Positions 1 through 12,094 of a stretch of 64,000 nt of DNA are shown one piece after another. The stretch lies in NCBI GenBank assembly GCA_014925825.1, contig JACGCK010000071.1:170906-234905 (forward strand), written 5' to 3'. Position 1 is the stretch's first letter, and the number at the start of each line of letters is the position of its first letter. A model generated the notes under the pieces. The model saw only the letters and a list, made by a program, of their open reading frames with translations. It did not search any database and had not been told where the DNA came from. A program made the position numbers and the translations under genes. The stretch is from Pholiota molesta (taxonomy: Eukaryota; Basidiomycota; Agaricomycetes; Agaricales; Strophariaceae).

Positions 1-854
1 CTTTCTGGTTTTCCTTTAATTATATCAAACTTACATATTGTAGTTACACACATAGATAGACTTGTTGCCCCCCAAAGAGTGAGGGGGAGAAGCCTCCTTT
101 CTTTTGACCAACGCCACATTGCCTACCCTAAGTCAATATCATGTGACATTGCGAGATCAAAGGCCGCGGATATCCGAAACTTGACCGACACCGACCATGA
201 TACAGGTTTTTATGTAGTCTGGCAGCACCTTGCTTTACTCCCAATTCATCCACACAGTAACTCTAGCTTCTTTCAGTCTACGCTATCCGCTACTGAGCAG
301 AGAAACTCGGGATTTTACTGGAACCAGCCAAATTACACCTCCACGCGTTCGCCGCGGGGCGGCCATAACAGGATATTGGGAGGCCTAATTGGCTATGGCG
401 ATATTGGGACCAAATTTGCGACTTCGATTGGCGTTTGGTGTATAACTCAGGTCTCCACCATGGGCTTTGAAAATTTGACCATGCCATGGAATATTTTTAC
501 CACCTGGAAGGCCTGGAGGGCTGATCTATGCTTCGAATCCACCTTTGCTGCAGTCTTTGTCCTGTGTCATTCGATATCATCTCGCCTGCCAATTTCGACA
601 AATTTTCCATGGTCTTCTCGCACACAATCTTGGATTGGAATCGGTTTGACATCGCTGCGGCTCTAACGACAAGGTTTTCCACGTGATGATTGATGCTGTG
701 AATCCAAAGAACCTGAAATGACGATTCCGCACGCTCAGGCTTGCTCTTTTGGACTCTATTGCGACCTGCTCTCAGTCGAGCAGAACGCGATACCTTACTT
801 TGCGACTCTCAGTCTCTTCGTGGTCACACTACTATACCAACTCTGCTATAACAA
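1..854. other. No gene recognised; upstream region of the thioesterase
   Basis: Short open frames occur on both strands (for example a minus-strand frame of about 60 codons near 497-682), but none shows a recognisable domain or a convincing exon chain. It may contain the tail of a gene that starts outside the window. Confidence 0.4.
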
Positions 855-1640
855 ATGTCGCGTGATTCAGACGATTTCGACATATCTCATGTCGCTGGCA
901 ACGCTCCCGACCATATCAAACGTGTGTTGTGCAACACATCAGCCTTCTTTGCCAATCAACATCCTGAGAAGATAAAAGGACCTATATTTGTTGAAGATAT
1001 GCAGAAACGGTTCCATGTCACGGAGGTTTCTATACTTGAGAAAGCAGAATCACCCGAAAAATTGGAGGGCCGAGTCGTGTTGGAAGTAAAAGTTGACAAT
1101 GGTATCGTGTTACGTTCCTCCTCCTCGTTGAACGCCTGATGTAGGCTAACTCAGTGGGTTGTAGATATGCTGAACATTCGGGATGGCATTCACGGTGGCT
1201 GCTCTGCTACTTTGATTGATATGTAAGTCAGCGAAGCCGTCTTTATTTTCATCAATCCTGATGTCTTAAAAGGTGCTCTTCACTTGCGCTTCATGCGTTA
1301 GCGATGTACACGAGCACAGAACCGTACACCAGCGTTTCCCAAACTATGAATGTGATTTTCCATTCACCGGCTCAACTGTGAATCATAAATATTTTCATGT
1401 TATCATTCTATCCTCTAAATAAAGCGTCTAGAGGTGACAAGTTAAGATTGATTAATACCACTCTCACTGTGGGATCCAGAGCACATTCTGCGAGGACAGA
1501 AGTAAGCCGTACCGTTTTTCCTGCTATTATGTTTTCTCATCACAACTATTTAGATTTGGAATGCAACGCATGGTCGTTTGGTGGCTTCTGGAAACCAGGT
1601 CAAGATGGTACCGTCGGCGAACCCTCCCACAAAGATGTAA
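855..1640 (+). CDS. Hotdog-fold acyl-CoA thioesterase (THEM2/ACOT13-like)
   Basis: Five exons can be joined: 855-1101, 1165-1222, 1273-1377, 1432-1501 and 1554-1640. All introns are GT-AG, the phases agree, and the product is 188 aa. The residues around the second exon read NIRDGIHGGCSATLIDM, the HGG segment and following helix typical of PaaI/ACOT13-like hotdog thioesterases. It is followed by a strand-rich half with SQTMNVIFHSPA and GDKLRL. Members of this family hydrolyse fatty acyl-CoA to free acid and CoA, often in mitochondria or cytosol; substrate here is inferred only from the fold. No clear transmembrane segment. The frame is intact across all five exons, unlike several neighbouring genes. 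The start is the first ATG in the exon-1 frame that leaves a normal family length. Confidence 0.8.
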
Positions 1641-2243
1641 AATCTACGCTCTGTCCATACAATTTCACTACTTTGTATCTTTGTTGACACAAATTGATGC
1701 AAGACTACCACATTGAAAGTGAATTACAGCTGACAATTGGTGAAAATTCTCTTCTCGTGTGTTGATCACAATCCAAATTCCTACAAAGATCCCAGAATTA
1801 ACTAATAAGCTGTATGTTCTCAATTTCCTCCCCATAAGGTGTTCGACTATGCTCGACTATCATTTCACCATGTACTCGATTCACTACCGCCGTATTAGCT
1901 GTTCAGAGTTGGTCGCATCTGCCGACCAGCTTTGCATCTATGACGTGCTTGAATGGACAGCGACGGAGACGAAAGAACACTATGGACTGGGAAGTCATCA
2001 AGCTGGTGGCCAATTTCGCGGTGCTAACATATGTTTTAGAGATTGAGACGTGACGAGATAGGGAGATGCTTACCAATTTCCGTAATATCCCCACAGCGCT
2101 GGGGGTATTTGGCCAGGACCGGAAAGCGTGAGGTTTAGAGGGAAGGACACAATAACTGGGTTCGTCTTCCTACGATAGCCTAATGGATGCCGCCAGCGAC
2201 GGTGAGTTGATATCGGTGCCGCGCCACCATTGGAAAGTCAAAG
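1641..2243. other. Intergenic, nothing recognised
   Basis: Region between the thioesterase stop and the convergent DUF5745-like gene. Only short overlapping frames; no conserved motif or repeat seen. It should hold the 3' UTRs of both genes. Confidence 0.4.
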
Positions 2244-3482
2244 TCATCCATGTGAATTTTTGAGCTCTGCTAATTGCGTTAATAGCCGGGCGCGTTCGTT
2301 CAAAAGCTCTAGCGTGCGCGTGTATTGCTTCTTGACCGACTCTATCTTAACCGACGGTTTCGATTGGGCGGTCGGCTGTACATGCTTGTTAGCGGAGCGC
2401 TGAATATGATCGAGGAGGGTAAAGCTTACTGTGTCTTCCAGAGTGCTGCTAGAAAGTGAAATAGAACGACTGTTTTGGAATGATTCTAACTCGAAATCCT
2501 CGTCGACAGGCTCGATGAATCCTGAATATCGAACGGGAGAACGCATCGAAGAGCCTACATGGTCGTGCTCGATGTAAAATGGGTCAGCCAGATCGGAATC
2601 GCCACCGTGCGTCAGGTAGCTTGGTTGGAGCGAGGACGAGGTTGCGCGCCCTTTAGGTCTGTCCGGCGGGGGATGTGAATGCGAGCCCAGATCAACAGAC
2701 ATGAGGAGGGAATCCAAGGGAGATGGAGGGTTGTGAATGCATTGAGGAAGAGTCGGTTGGGATGTGATTAGGGGAGAGAGACCGCCTAGGATATCCGAGA
2801 CGCCGTCAGAGTAAGCGTCCTCGTCTTCTGATTCGCCTTCGTGGTCTCCGCTGAAAAGACTGGTGTTTGAGTCGCTACTGCCTTTGAAGAACGGTGAAAC
2901 GGTGCCTTCGGATCTTCGCAAGCTCGTTGTAACGGTGGACCCTCCTTGGAAGAGAGATTCTGCGTCCAAATCCAGTTGTGTTTTCGGGGAGCGGGGAATA
3001 CGGGGGGATTGGTGTGGGACTGCGCCGTGTACGTTGGTAGATGTTGATGGCCCGGGTTTGTTGAGCTGAGCTGCTGCTTTATGGCGCTGTATGAAGCCCA
3101 TCTTTCTGCCAATCCAGCATAAGAGCTCTGCTATGAAGAAGACTTCGTCCCATTCACCGTCTGCCAATCTTCGGGGGTCTACATCGCTGAGTCCAACGTC
3201 CGCCTTGAGAATGTCGGTTTCCAAGACCCCGAGGAATATCTTCATATTCTGGATCTTGGACGCTCTGGAGCGCTTCGACTCCTTGTTCCGGTCAACAAGG
3301 GGTATACGGACCGCAAGAATGGATTCCAGGATAGCAATTAGAAGGCTGGGAGTCAAGTCTGTTGGGGATATCAGATTGAGAGGAAGGTTAAGGGAACTGA
3401 GCATATCGTTTAGCTGATCTACCAGTGTAGCTTCATCTAATCCTGCTGCTGTGGTGTCTGAACTTGTGTTTGGAAGGTTCAT
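2244..3482 (-). CDS. CEP95/DUF5745-type protein with C-terminal coiled coil
   Basis: Single-exon frame of 412 codons on the minus strand. Residues about 20-135 form a helical domain with the pattern LNDMLSSLNLPLNL, DLTPSLLIAILESIL and a closing WDEVFFIAELLCWIGRKMG. This resembles the N-terminal calponin-homology-like DUF5745 domain known from centrosomal protein CEP95. The middle (about 140-365) is Ser/Pro/Asp-rich and looks disordered. The last 35 residues (KKQYTRTLELLNERARLLTQLAEL) are heptad-like and probably coiled coil. A role at the spindle pole or microtubules is inferred from the family. It is divergent from SMC5 with about 450 bp between start codons, so both may share the MluI-box promoter at 3840-3853. 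Confidence 0.6.
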   Translation of the reverse strand: MNLPNTSSDTTAAGLDEATLVDQLNDMLSSLNLPLNLISPTDLTPSLLIAILESILAVRIPLVDRNKESKRSRASKIQNMKIFLGVLETDILKADVGLSDVDPRRLADGEWDEVFFIAELLCWIGRKMGFIQRHKAAAQLNKPGPSTSTNVHGAVPHQSPRIPRSPKTQLDLDAESLFQGGSTVTTSLRRSEGTVSPFFKGSSDSNTSLFSGDHEGESEDEDAYSDGVSDILGGLSPLITSQPTLPQCIHNPPSPLDSLLMSVDLGSHSHPPPDRPKGRATSSSLQPSYLTHGGDSDLADPFYIEHDHVGSSMRSPVRYSGFIEPVDEDFELESFQNSRSISLSSSTLEDTVSFTLLDHIQRSANKHVQPTAQSKPSVKIESVKKQYTRTLELLNERARLLTQLAELKNSHG

Positions 3483-3839
3483 TTTGAAAAAGGTGTCTTC
3501 TAGAGTACCTGGAGCTTTGAATATGATTTGAATGTCGAATATTGAACGACAACAGGAGACTTGAACCCAATGTGGAGAGTCTGGAGACTAGTGAAAGGCC
3601 TCCGTTGGACTAGAGTTAAAAGATAAAGCTTGGGATCTTAAAATAAGGGCAAGAGGTCAGTCATTTTGGTTACAGAAACGATAAGCGCCCGTTACTGACC
3701 TGGTGGTTATGTACTGAGCGCCGGCTGAGGTTGATCGCGATCAACAAAGGAATAGTTCGAAACGCCCATAGGCCTTGGAAACAAGCAAGGCCAAATATCA
3801 TTAAAACGTAATCACCAGCCCTAAAGTTAAAATCAAACT

Positions 3840-3853
3840 ACGCGTGGACGCGT
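3840..3853. promoter_or_regulatory. Pair of MluI cell-cycle boxes (ACGCGT) in a divergent promoter
   Basis: ACGCGT occurs at 3840-3845 and again at 3848-3853, about 80 bp before the SMC5 start and about 360 bp before the start of the divergent gene. ACGCGT is the known binding core of the fungal G1/S factor MBF/DSC1. Two copies 8 bp apart are unlikely by chance in a 447-bp spacer. Binding is inferred. Confidence 0.6.
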
Positions 3854-3929
3854 TTATTGAGTCTCCTTTCATCCTCATTTTCTTCAAGGCTTTCTTCTTT
3901 TCTGGCATATCCTACACAATCGCACTACC

Positions 3930-6900
3930 ATGTCGCGTAGGGCTACTACCGCCCAGGACTCCGAGAATCTACGCGTAAAGGAGGAGAAGATCAAGGTCAA
4001 GGAGGAGAAGAGCAAGGGAAAACGACGCGCCCAAACTGAAGAGGAAGAGGAAGAAGAACAAACTCAAGAGCCTACAGAGGAGGACGATGCTGCTGGCCAC
4101 GATGGAGATGGCCAGCAAGATGACGACGAAGCCGGCAGTCCTCGGGGCGCCAAACGCGCGCGCGTCAATGGGGAGGGCGATTCTGTCCCCAGTGGCAGTG
4201 GCCCTCAGTACCAACACCCAAAGGTTAAGACTCAGCCGCGTGGTGATGATGGGTCCGTGTGTCTCGCACTTCTGATATTTCTTATTAACAACGCGAACTT
4301 TAGCTATATTCCTGGTTCAATCGTCCGCATCCAGTTGCACAACTTCGTTACCTACGACTACGTCCAATTCCGCCCAGGTCCTTATCTCAACATGATTATC
4401 GGGCCCAATGGTACAGGAAAGAGTAGCATCGCTTGCGCCATTGCCCTAGGATTGAACTTCCCACCATCCGTACTATCATTTTTGTTCTTTTTCTGCTCCC
4501 CGCTAATTTATGTGTCTCATGGGATAGATCTTGGGTCGCGCTACTGACATCAACTCATATGTCAAGAACAGTACCGACTCTGGATATATTGAGATTGAAC
4601 TCAAAGGACCAAAGGGGAAGCGTAATGTTGTCATTCGACGGAACCTTGCCGCAAACTCTAAAGGTTCTTCGTTCACCCTCAACGGACAACCCGCTTCCGG
4701 AAAAGAGATCACTTTGAGGATGGCGGAATTGAATGTACAAGTCGGAAATCTTTGGTGCGTTCCTTCTTTGCAGTTTGATCTTGTATTTTGACTGGTACCA
4801 CCCGTTCCTATGTAGCTCTTTCCTTCCCCAAGACAGGGTCTCAGAATTTGCTGCCATGTCTCCGCAGCAATTATTGCGGGAAACCCAGCGAGCGGCCGGA
4901 GATGAGAACCTCACGAATTGGCACGATACCCTAATCAGCGCGGGTCAAGAATTGAAAACTCTCCAGCTGGTTGGTATATTTATGCCCTCGTTCTATACAT
5001 TCTATTGACACTTTATATCCAGGCCATCAGGGGCGAGGAAGAATCTTTGAAGCAAATGAAAGAACGTAATGAAGGCATTGAAAGAGACGTCCAGCGCTTC
5101 AAGGAACGAAAGAGAATTGAACATATGGTATGTGATATTTCTGTCTTTGCGTTGAACGACTGTTTGACTTTCGCCTCAAGATCGCTCTGCTAGACGTCCT
5201 CATCCCAGTAGCCGAATACCGCGAGATCCGCACGAAATATCTGGAGGTCAAAAACGCTCGGGCCACGCTGCGCCAAAAGGTTCAGAAATTGAAGGAAAAG
5301 AACGCCCCCGCTCATGATCTTCTCAAGTACGTGCCTGGACTACATCATAGATGTATGCGCGCTCATCCAATTTGTCACTACAGGAAACTCGAACAATCCG
5401 TCAAGGACGTAGATACCAGACGCGAAGGTCTTAAAAAATCGACGCACGCTAAATTCAAAAAGCTTGGCGCTAAGAGTAAATCCAGCGACGAACTTGTATG
5501 TTTTCTTTCATATCTCATGACAATGTGACTGAAATGCAACGGCCCTATTAGGAAGCAGAAAGCACTGAGATTGTTGACAGGCTCGCATCTCTGAAGAAAG
5601 AGGAAAAGACTCGCTTGAAAGACATCAAGACGTTAGATGAGGATATCGCCAGAATTCAATCCGAACTTGCGAAGCCGCCCTCGCCAAACTTGCCAAAGGA
5701 GGACGAACTACGAGCTGAATTTGTGGGTTTTCACCGATAATGCGTAATGTCAGAATACTTTGCTGAAACTTTATCCAATATAGGACCAAGTCAAAATGGA
5801 AAGAAGTAAAATGGCCAACCGCCGAGAAGAACTTAATTATCGAATGGAAAGTGTGATCAATAAACAGTCCGCATTTTCTCATAATCTCAAATCGGCTGAA
5901 CAAGAGTACGTCCATGTCAATGAATTTGTTCGTTGCATAGTCAATCTAATTATGACGCTCTAGTTTGAAAAGGCTGAACAATGTTGATGTTCAAAAGCTT
6001 CGTATGATGGAAAGATGGGACAAGGACACTCACGATGCTATTATATGGGTTCGCGAAAATAGAAATTTGTTCAAGATGGAAGTATTCGAAACCCCATTTA
6101 TGCGATTCAGCGTGAGAGACAAACGATTCACCAATGCCATAGAGGCCTGCTTTGGCGCTACTCAAATGAAGGTTCGTCTTGAACATTACATCTTCCAGGA
6201 ATTTTTCTGAAACTACTTTTCTCGCCTAGACTTTTGTTACTCAATGTCAAGAGGATTGCGACACTATTAATCGTCACATCAATGACGGGAAGGCCTTGAA
6301 AAGGAAGGCTCGCATTACAACATGGTTCCGTCCCTACAGGGAAAATCTCTTCGTTCCTCCGCCGATGAGCCCAGAAGAGGTTCGCTTTACTTAACTGGTT
6401 TATTGATTCCTGGCGCTGATCCATTGCCTACCTTTTTAGATGAAACAGCTCCACTTTGACGGTTACGCAATCGATTATGCCGACTTTCCAGAAGGCATGC
6501 GATGGTTTTTGGAGAGCCTTCATTTGCACAGGACGGTCAGCCCCATTCGTATGATCTGCACTGATGTCAGGGCTAACGGCCAACTTTTTTACTCACTTAG
6601 GCGATCGCTCTGAATGCCAATGCTGTCGACGTGAACCTGGCCATGCAGTTGGTCGCACGACCAACTCACAATCACCCTGGAGGCGCGAGCTTTATCAACG
6701 GCAATACTATGAACATCGTCACGCGTTCGCGATATGGAAAGAAGGCGATTGGGAATATGACAGGGATGTAAAAGGCGCGAAATTTGAACGCGCCAACGGG
6801 TATTTTTTTAATTCCCTTTCCCATTGGATCCATACCTGACGTTGGTCCGTTTTAGTGGATCCCGAAGTCAAGCAGAGAATCGATGAGCGCCTGAGAGAAG

Positions 6901-9016
6901 CGCAAGAAGGAATCGACCTTTGCGAGGAAGAAAAGCGACCCATCAAGTCGGAATTGGATCAGGCGGACCAGGATGAAAAGGTTCACCAAACCAAAGTGGT
7001 AGTGCTAAATTTGCGTTGCCTTGAATTTTTCCGATCACGACTGATTTCATTTGTGAATGAACCTTAGGACGAACTTATGCGCAGGAAAGATATCCTTAAG
7101 AAGAGGTGGCGCGTATAACCAGCATGAAATCTAGATTAGGTTGGCATGTTTCCCCGTCTTCCTGTGGCGTTGCCATTTACTGATTGTTCCCATAGACCAA
7201 AAGATCAAGACCGTGAAGAACTTGCGGGCCAAACCGTCGGCGGAGAAGGAACGTATCCGCCTTACAGAGAAGCTCAAGGCCAATATCCAAAAGCGTATGC
7301 AGTTTGCTAAGGATTACACAGTGCGTCTCCAAAACAGGGTGAATCAGCAGGGCTGCATACTAACGTTGGTTCTAGGATCTCGTACATGCCATCATCTCTG
7401 AGCAGCAAGAATGCACACGTGTGGGGCTAAAGTACCTTCAGTCGAGTGCGAACAAAAACGCCCTCAAGGAGTTATGTGACCGCAAAGATGACAAGTATCA
7501 AACGGCACTCGTAGAGTTCAACAGGCGTGCGTCCACTTCTTATACTATTCGATTTAGTCTATGAGATTCTGATGTGCAAACTGTATTCAAAGTCAACGAC
7601 CGATTTGAGCAAATCAAAGAGGAGACAAAGCTTATCTTGGGCCGGAGCCGAGATGCGCTGCACAATGCTGAAGAATCCATCAATGAAGAATATCAGCGCA
7701 TCGAGGAAGCCCCGCGTCAATTGGGAGAACGCGGTCAAAGAAGCTGAAAAACGTGGACAGCCCCCGCCTGACGACACCGGTGTCGATCTGAGATCGGTGG
7801 ACGAGCTGCAGGCAGAGCTGGCCACCCAGCAGGCCAATTTGGAGATGAATCTCATTACGAATCCTGGTGTCGTTGAGCAGTACGAGAAGCGCAAACGCGA
7901 CGTATGTCCAACTTTTGTTATTCTTGTCGCTCCAGGCTTAAATTTGATCCTCTTCCCTTCTAGATCGAAGTGCTTGAAAAGACCATTGAGGGGCGGAAAA
8001 AGAAAGAGGAGAAAATAGCCAGAGATATCAAGAATGCTAGAGTGAGAATTTTTTCTTTACCAGTCGTAAAGCGTGGCCTGCTGACATTTCTTGTTCGTCC
8101 TCGTTCTCAGGATAATTGGCAACCCGCTCTGCAAGCTCTTGTCAATTCCATCGGCCTCAAATTCTCCGCGGCATTTGACCGTATGTTTTACTCGTTTATT
8201 TTTGGTTTTTTGCGGCGAACTCATTGATATATCCGTTCTCTTGCCTCTTCGCCTTCGCTGCTTCTATGCATCATTTTGTTATTTTGTTTTTGAACCACAG
8301 GTATCGGCTGCGCTGGCGAAATCCGCATCAGCGAGCACGAGGACTACGATAAATGGGCTATTGATATTCTCGTGAAATTCCGTGACAGTGAGAAACTCCA
8401 ACTGCTCACTGCACATCGTCAATCTGGAGGAGTACGTATTTTCTATTTGTTTGTTTTTAGCGGATTTCTTCGCCTCTTTTCTTCTTCACATCTTTCACAC
8501 CGGAGTTCTCTTTGAAGATCATCCACGGCAGATTGAATTTCCTTTTCGCTTTGACATTCTTGCGCCACCTCGTCGTCTTCTTTGTATTCACCTTGCACTG
8601 ACGCGCCGTTTTCCAGGAACGTTCCTTGACGACCATCCTATATCTGATGAGCTTGACGGAAGAAGCTCGTGCCCCATTCTCACTTGTGGATGAAATTAAC
8701 CAGGTACGATTCACATTCTTCGCCGTCATCTGAAAGCCACTGAAAATATTTTGTGCCCCCAAAATATAGGGAATGGACCAGCGTGCCGAGCGGATGGTGC
8801 ACAATTCGATGGTGAACGTGACGTGCAAGGACGAGAGCGCGCAGTATTTCCTCATTACGCCGAAGCTGCTCCCGACCTGAATACGATGAGAAGATGAAGA
8901 TCCTGTGCGTCAACAACGGCGAGTGGCTGCCTGAGGAAAGGGACATTGGGTGCATGAACGACATGATCGATGTCTACCTCGCTACAAAGAGAGGAAATGG
9001 GATGGGGGCTATGTGA
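3930..9016 (+). CDS. SMC5: Structural maintenance of chromosomes protein 5 (SMC5)
   Basis: Multi-exon gene with many introns of about 50-70 nt. SMC5 pairs with SMC6 as the core of the DNA-repair SMC5/6 complex. After an acidic, lysine-rich N-terminus (about 90 residues) comes [17 protein letters not shown] and the Walker [10 protein letters not shown] near 4400-4430. Then comes the SMC5-typical [19 protein letters not shown] (around 4825-4870). Long coiled-coil exons follow, with a hinge region at about 6000-6700. The C-terminal exons have [34 protein letters not shown] and [17 protein letters not shown] (Walker B/D-loop region). The reading frame is damaged: an in-frame TAA at 6769-6771, a one-base loss near 7713 (CCCC run), and a break near 8878. 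There the frame ends at 8880, although clear SMC5 C-terminal coding continues to a TGA at 9014-9016. I read these as sequence errors. Confidence 0.93.
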
Positions 9017-9584
9017 TTTCCCATTCACGCTCCATCCATACGGCGCCTGTATGGGAGCTTTTTGTGTTGCTTTAGAGTATGGTCGACCTGCTTCTTTCGT
9101 TCTCCTTTGTTCTGGGTTCATATGATTCGCTAATTCGCTGTCACTCATGCGCAACCATTTGTCTGACACTCCAACGGATGTTGATCTGATGCTGAGTTGG
9201 TAGTCTCTGTACCATTGCACCCTCACGTTTCTTCTTTTGTTTCTTATTCTAAGTTATGCATTCCCTTGACTCATTGTACTCCAGCCTGTTACCATATCAT
9301 ACCCCGTTAACGTTTTAACGCTTATTACTTATGTATATACTCGTAGTCCGTTACCCTATGATTCAGATAACTGGCATTTTTATTCCTTTTCTCTCTTTTA
9401 CTTATTGTCTTCTAATTCAGAGTTTTGTACATACTGTCGTTCTTGACTCTTACAACCTTCAAGGGGCTGAGAATCTGAGTACCTGCAAAATTATTGTGAT
9501 GATAGCTCAAAAATTGAAATTGCAACCATATTCAGGTTTACCATGGTGTTACATGCTTCGCTGGGTGTGGACGTATTAACTCTA

Positions 9585-10070
9585 AAAGCAGTTTTGATAC
9601 GTACGTTCGCCTAAATATAATCCATACATAATGATTTCAGCCCCGAGTACAAGTATGCGGAAACCATGATAGAAACTTTTAACCATGTTGTAATGTAGCT
9701 ACGGTTATTCTGATTGCATTCTGATGCCTCAGAAATATTGTGTACCCATACAAGGATGTTAGAATTATTTCATTACCATTACGATGAGGGTAGTTAGTGA
9801 ATGGGATTGTACGGCTACAAGACAGAAAATACAATGGAATTCATTTGTAAAGTTTTCGCAAGCTTTCCAAAGACTTGTAACTCTCAATTCCTCGCGTAGA
9901 ATTCTAGCTCAACTAACCCTTGTAATGATCACTTGCATTCTAATGGATTCTATTGTAGAAATGCCTTGCAAACGTCAGAAGTGTTCCGAGCATTTTATTG
10001 TGATTATTGACATTGTATGGGATCTTAGCAGAACGTATAAGATTCCTTCATCTAGTGTAGAATCAGTCGC
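9585..10070. repeat. Interspersed repeat, copy A (unclassified)
   Basis: About 490 bp, closely similar to 13768-14390 and, in reverse orientation, to 46508-46925; more distantly to 54100-54430. Shared landmarks are GCAGTTTTRATACGTA near one end, GTAATGTAGCTACGGTTAT in the middle, and GGGATCTTAGCAGAAC followed by CTAGTGTA at the other. No terminal inverted repeat or coding capacity was found, so the class is unknown; a short non-autonomous element is the likeliest reading. Confidence 0.75.
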
Positions 10071-10178
10071 CTACTCGTTCACGTTCTTTTCATAACCAGT
10101 GAGTGATGTACATACTTCAACCCAAACACGGGCGGACTTATATCCGAAGTAATTTTCGGGGTTCCTCCGACGAAGAAA

Positions 10179-10185
10179 TGACTCA
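10179..10185. promoter_or_regulatory. Gcn4/Cpc1-type site TGACTCA upstream of the ASADH gene
   Basis: A perfect TGACTCA lies about 310 bp before the likely start of aspartate-semialdehyde dehydrogenase. It is the known consensus of the fungal general amino-acid control activator (Gcn4/Cpc1). The target gene is an amino-acid biosynthesis gene, which fits. Use in vivo is inferred. Confidence 0.5.
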
Positions 10186-10490
10186 CAGCCACACCCACTA
10201 CAACGCCTTCACTAGCCTCTCTCGCCCTCCACCTCCACCACACATCTAGACCCATCGCAGGTGAGTGCAGCACCACGCGTGCGCCGCCGACTTAGGCGCT
10301 AATGGAGCGATTATCATTAGGCGCGGGCCATCACGTGCGGCTTGTGGAACTGATTCAGGGCCAATAGTACAGTGCGTTGTTTTGCTCCTGCACGGTGACG
10401 GGCACAATGTCCGCGCCGACGTCCCTCCCCATCGCTCACGACTCCGCCACCCACAGATCCGCGTTCACCGCCAAGCCCCCGCGCACAGGC

Positions 10491-11656
10491 ATGCAGCACC
10501 CGACGTCCCCCATCCCCGTCGCCGTCCTCGGCGCCACGGCACCGTCGGCCAGCGCTTCGTCACCCTGCTCGCCGCCCACCCATGGTTCGTCGTGCACGCC
10601 CTCGGCGCCTCGCCGCGCAGCGCGGGCAAGCCGTACAGGACGCCGTCAACTGGAAGCAGGTCACCCCCATCCCGCCCGCCGTGCGCGACATCGTCGTGCG
10701 CGAGTGCACGCCGCAGCACTTTTTGGAGTGCAAGATTGTCTTCTCGGGGCTGGATGCGGACGTCGCTGGCGAGATCGGTGCGTTGCGAGGTGTTTCACAT
10801 CAGGGAGCTCATGGCTGACGCTTGACTGTCTGCAGAGGAGGCGTTCCGCGCGGCGGATCTCGCCGTTTTCTCCAACGCAAAGAACTTCCGCCGCGACCCC
10901 CACGTCCCGCTCATCGTCCCCTTCGTCAACACCTCGCACCTCTCCATCATCCCGCAGCAGCGCGCGCTCTTCACCCCGCCGCTCACAAAAGGTTCATTGT
11001 CACCAACGCGAACTGCTCGACGACCGGCTACGTCATCCCCCTGCACGCGCTCGAGAAGGCCTTCGGGCCCATCGAGTCCGTCCTCGTCACGACCATGCAG
11101 GCCATCTCCGGCGCGGGCTACCCCGGCGTGTCGAGCCTCGACATCCTCGACAACGTCATCCCTACATCGCCGGCGAGGAGGAGAAGATCGAGTGGGAGAC
11201 GCTCAAGATCCTCGGCGGGCTCGCGGAGGACGACGGCGGCGCGCTGCGCTTCGACATGCACGCGAAGCAGCCCCTGCGCGTGTCCGCCGCGTGCAACCGC
11301 GTCCCCGTCATCGACGGGCACACGGAGTGCGTGTCCGTGCGCTTCGCCCGCCGCCCGCCGCCGTCCCCGCAGCAGGTGCGCGAGGCGCTCGCCGCGTTCA
11401 CGCCCGACGCGCAGGCGCTCGGCTGCCCGTCCGCGCCGCGCCACACGATCGTCGTGCACGAGGCGCCCGACAGGCCGCAGCCGCGCCTGGATAGGTACTA
11501 CCAGGACGGCGCGGGGTCGCAGTCGGCCGCGTGCGCCAGTGCCAGGTCATGGACATCAAGTTCGTGGTGCTCGCGAACAACGTGTCCATCGGCGCCGCGA
11601 CGAGCAGCATCATCAACGCCGAGGTCGCGGTGCTCAAAAATGTCGTGCAGTATTAA
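10491..11656 (+). CDS. Aspartate-semialdehyde dehydrogenase (threonine/methionine pathway)
   Basis: Reduces beta-aspartyl phosphate to aspartate semialdehyde with NADPH; homolog of yeast Hom2. Visible landmarks: [10 protein letters not shown] at the N-terminus (Rossmann glycine loop follows in the next frame as GTVGQRFV), [21 protein letters not shown] with the catalytic Cys, [19 protein letters not shown], and the C-terminal [20 protein letters not shown]. One intron, 10778-10835. The gene is read only by changing frame five times: near 10538, 10637, 10991, 11161 and 11514, each explained by one missing base, four of them in a short G, A or C run. After these the length is about 370 aa, normal for the family. 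An in-frame ATG at 10407 would add 28 residues; 10491 gives the usual N-terminus. GC-rich third positions throughout. Confidence 0.9.
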
Positions 11657-11753
11657 TAACGTAAAGGAAAATAATGGGATTGGGTTAGATCTACAGTGGC
11701 AATAGAGATACTGATACTGATTGTGCTTGAGCTTTCGTAATCATAGCTTCTCT

Positions 11754-11974
11754 TAATCTACGTCGAATACACGCGTAAAAAATGTTTTCGGTTTTCCAGC
11801 CTTTCGGGCCTTCCAATACTCTTCCTCAAGAAAAATTTCCGCAAAACAAAGAGCCAAGATAGCAAAAAGTTATTGTTTTAATAGCCGTACCAGTTCCTTT
11901 CTCCTCTGTTGAGCACTCTCGATGCATTCCTCCAACACATCCCTCTGCCCACCCTCGTCGTCCGACACCAGCGC
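11754..11974 (-). pseudogene. Diverged tandem copy of the RRP43 3' end (35-codon tail plus 3' UTR)
   Basis: About 222 bp downstream of the RRP43 tail lies a second version. On the minus strand 11974-11870 encodes [20 protein letters not shown] and so on to a TAA, matching the last 35 codons of RRP43. There is no indel in this coding part: about seven synonymous and seven mostly conservative replacements. The adjoining 3' UTR copies differ by several indels. The copy is immediately preceded (minus strand) by TTAG, a possible splice acceptor in the right phase. It could be an alternative last exon, or a remnant of a former duplicate. Confidence 0.7.
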
Positions 11975-12094
11975 CTAATCTACGTTGAATACACAAGTAA
12001 AAATATTTTCGGGTTTTTGTTTTGTAACTCGGGCATGCTCTTTACCTTTCTTCCTCAAGCAAATCTTCTACGCAAACAGCCAAGATAGAAAAGA

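Noticed and set aside
10265..11494. Several overlapping plus-strand genes in the ASADH region
   Set aside because: They are pieces of one ASADH reading in different frames caused by lost single bases.
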